Shown here piece after piece: positions 53,997 to 54,167 of a stretch of DNA of 54,167 nt; the first letter of the stretch is position 1; each line of letters starts with the position of its first letter. The notes below the pieces were generated by a model. It had not been told where the DNA came from. It did not search any database and saw only the letters and a program-made list of their open reading frames with translations. The position numbers were made by a program, and so were the translations under genes. Source of the stretch: Flammeovirga sp. EKP202 (lineage in GTDB: Bacteria > Bacteroidota > Bacteroidia > Cytophagales > Flammeovirgaceae); contig NZ_JACVVP010000051.1 of NCBI RefSeq assembly GCF_014534745.1, forward strand, positions 1 to 54,167, given 5' to 3'.

Positions 53997-54029
53997 TTTG
54001 GAAGTTAAAATAAAAAGTTCTTACCTTTG
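53997..54029 (+). promoter_or_regulatory. Tandem promoter P3 of probable rRNA operon
   Basis: TTTG (53997-54000), 21 bases, then TACCTTTG (54022-54029), again followed by CACTCGC and a GCTT/AAGC hairpin. A 16-base palindrome (53975-53990) and A tracts lie just upstream. Confidence 0.75.
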
Positions 54030-54167
54030 CACTCGCTTATGGAAAGAAGCAGCGATAAACAAAAGAGTTTATCGGAATAAAAATCTGAGAAACAGATCAT
54101 TGAGCAACGGCTCAAACGTTCTTTTGATGTAATGAAAAAGTAATTATAAGATCAGCGAAAGCGGATC
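54030..54167 (+). promoter_or_regulatory. Probable pre-16S rRNA leader with boxA-like element
   Basis: Two hairpins (54083-54097, ATCTG/CAGAT; 54100-54115, TTGAGC/GCTCAA) are followed by GTTCTTTTGAT (54118-54128), close to the boxA antitermination sequence found before rRNA genes. No 16S sequence is seen before the window ends, so the rRNA gene itself is inferred. Confidence 0.6.

Noticed and set aside
1-54167. CRISPR array, prophage or integrative element
   Set aside because: No regular direct-repeat/spacer pattern, cas genes, integrase, capsid or relaxase genes are visible. The only mobile signals are the short repeat elements described above.

Overview
The window looks like a chromosomal segment of a marine, polysaccharide-degrading member of the Bacteroidota, most likely of the order Cytophagales (a Flammeovirga-like organism is my guess). 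The reasons are the low GC content, promoters of the Bacteroidota type (TAnnTTTG at -7), a 1295-residue hybrid two-component regulator, FucP-type transport, a protein resembling a type IX secretion sorting domain, and several secreted hydrolases for red-algal galactans. The genus is an inference, not a match.

Layout. Positions 128-5481 (minus strand) hold small housekeeping and hypothetical genes: a DUF4405-like membrane protein, an S41 peptidase-like lipoprotein, a membrane protein, a DUF4303-like protein, an SRPBCC protein, a Crp/Fnr regulator and a DUF4274-like protein. Positions 5836-16164 (plus) form a glycoside hydrolase cluster (GH2, GH117, GH3), followed by a hybrid sensor/AraC regulator and a secreted hypothetical. 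Positions 16174-19494 hold a secreted hydrolase of the GH101/GH129 type, bracketed by two inverted copies of a short terminal-inverted-repeat element. A SulP anion transporter, an SDR enzyme and an outer-membrane barrel protein follow.

Positions 24455-37946 are the metabolic core: a divergent LacI-type regulator, then a plus-strand run of lactonase, aldo/keto reductase, zinc alcohol dehydrogenase, FucP-type permease, mutarotase, KDPG aldolase, altronate dehydratase, tagaturonate reductase, KDG kinase and a sulfatase. Read together they give a complete route from L-galactose through L-galactonolactone, L-galactonate, D-tagaturonate, D-altronate, KDG and KDPG to pyruvate and glyceraldehyde 3-phosphate. 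L-galactose (as the 6-sulfate) is a building block of porphyran and agar-type galactans, so the sulfatase, GH117, GH2 and the later GH16 fit as suppliers. No SusC/SusD pair lies in the window, and I see no 3,6-anhydro-L-galactose dehydrogenase or cycloisomerase.

Positions 38144-42997 hold small genes, a cystathionine gamma-synthase family enzyme and a 1.3 kb AT-rich gap with several hairpins. Positions 43495-46288 encode a GH16 enzyme and a DUF5060-type putative hydrolase. Then come an atypical zinc-ribbon SDR protein, a GNAT acetyltransferase, a possible frameshifted small membrane protein, an RHH protein, exonuclease I and a secreted membrane-anchored protein. The last 470 bases carry three tandem Bacteroidota promoters and a structured leader, which probably feed a ribosomal RNA operon just beyond the right edge.
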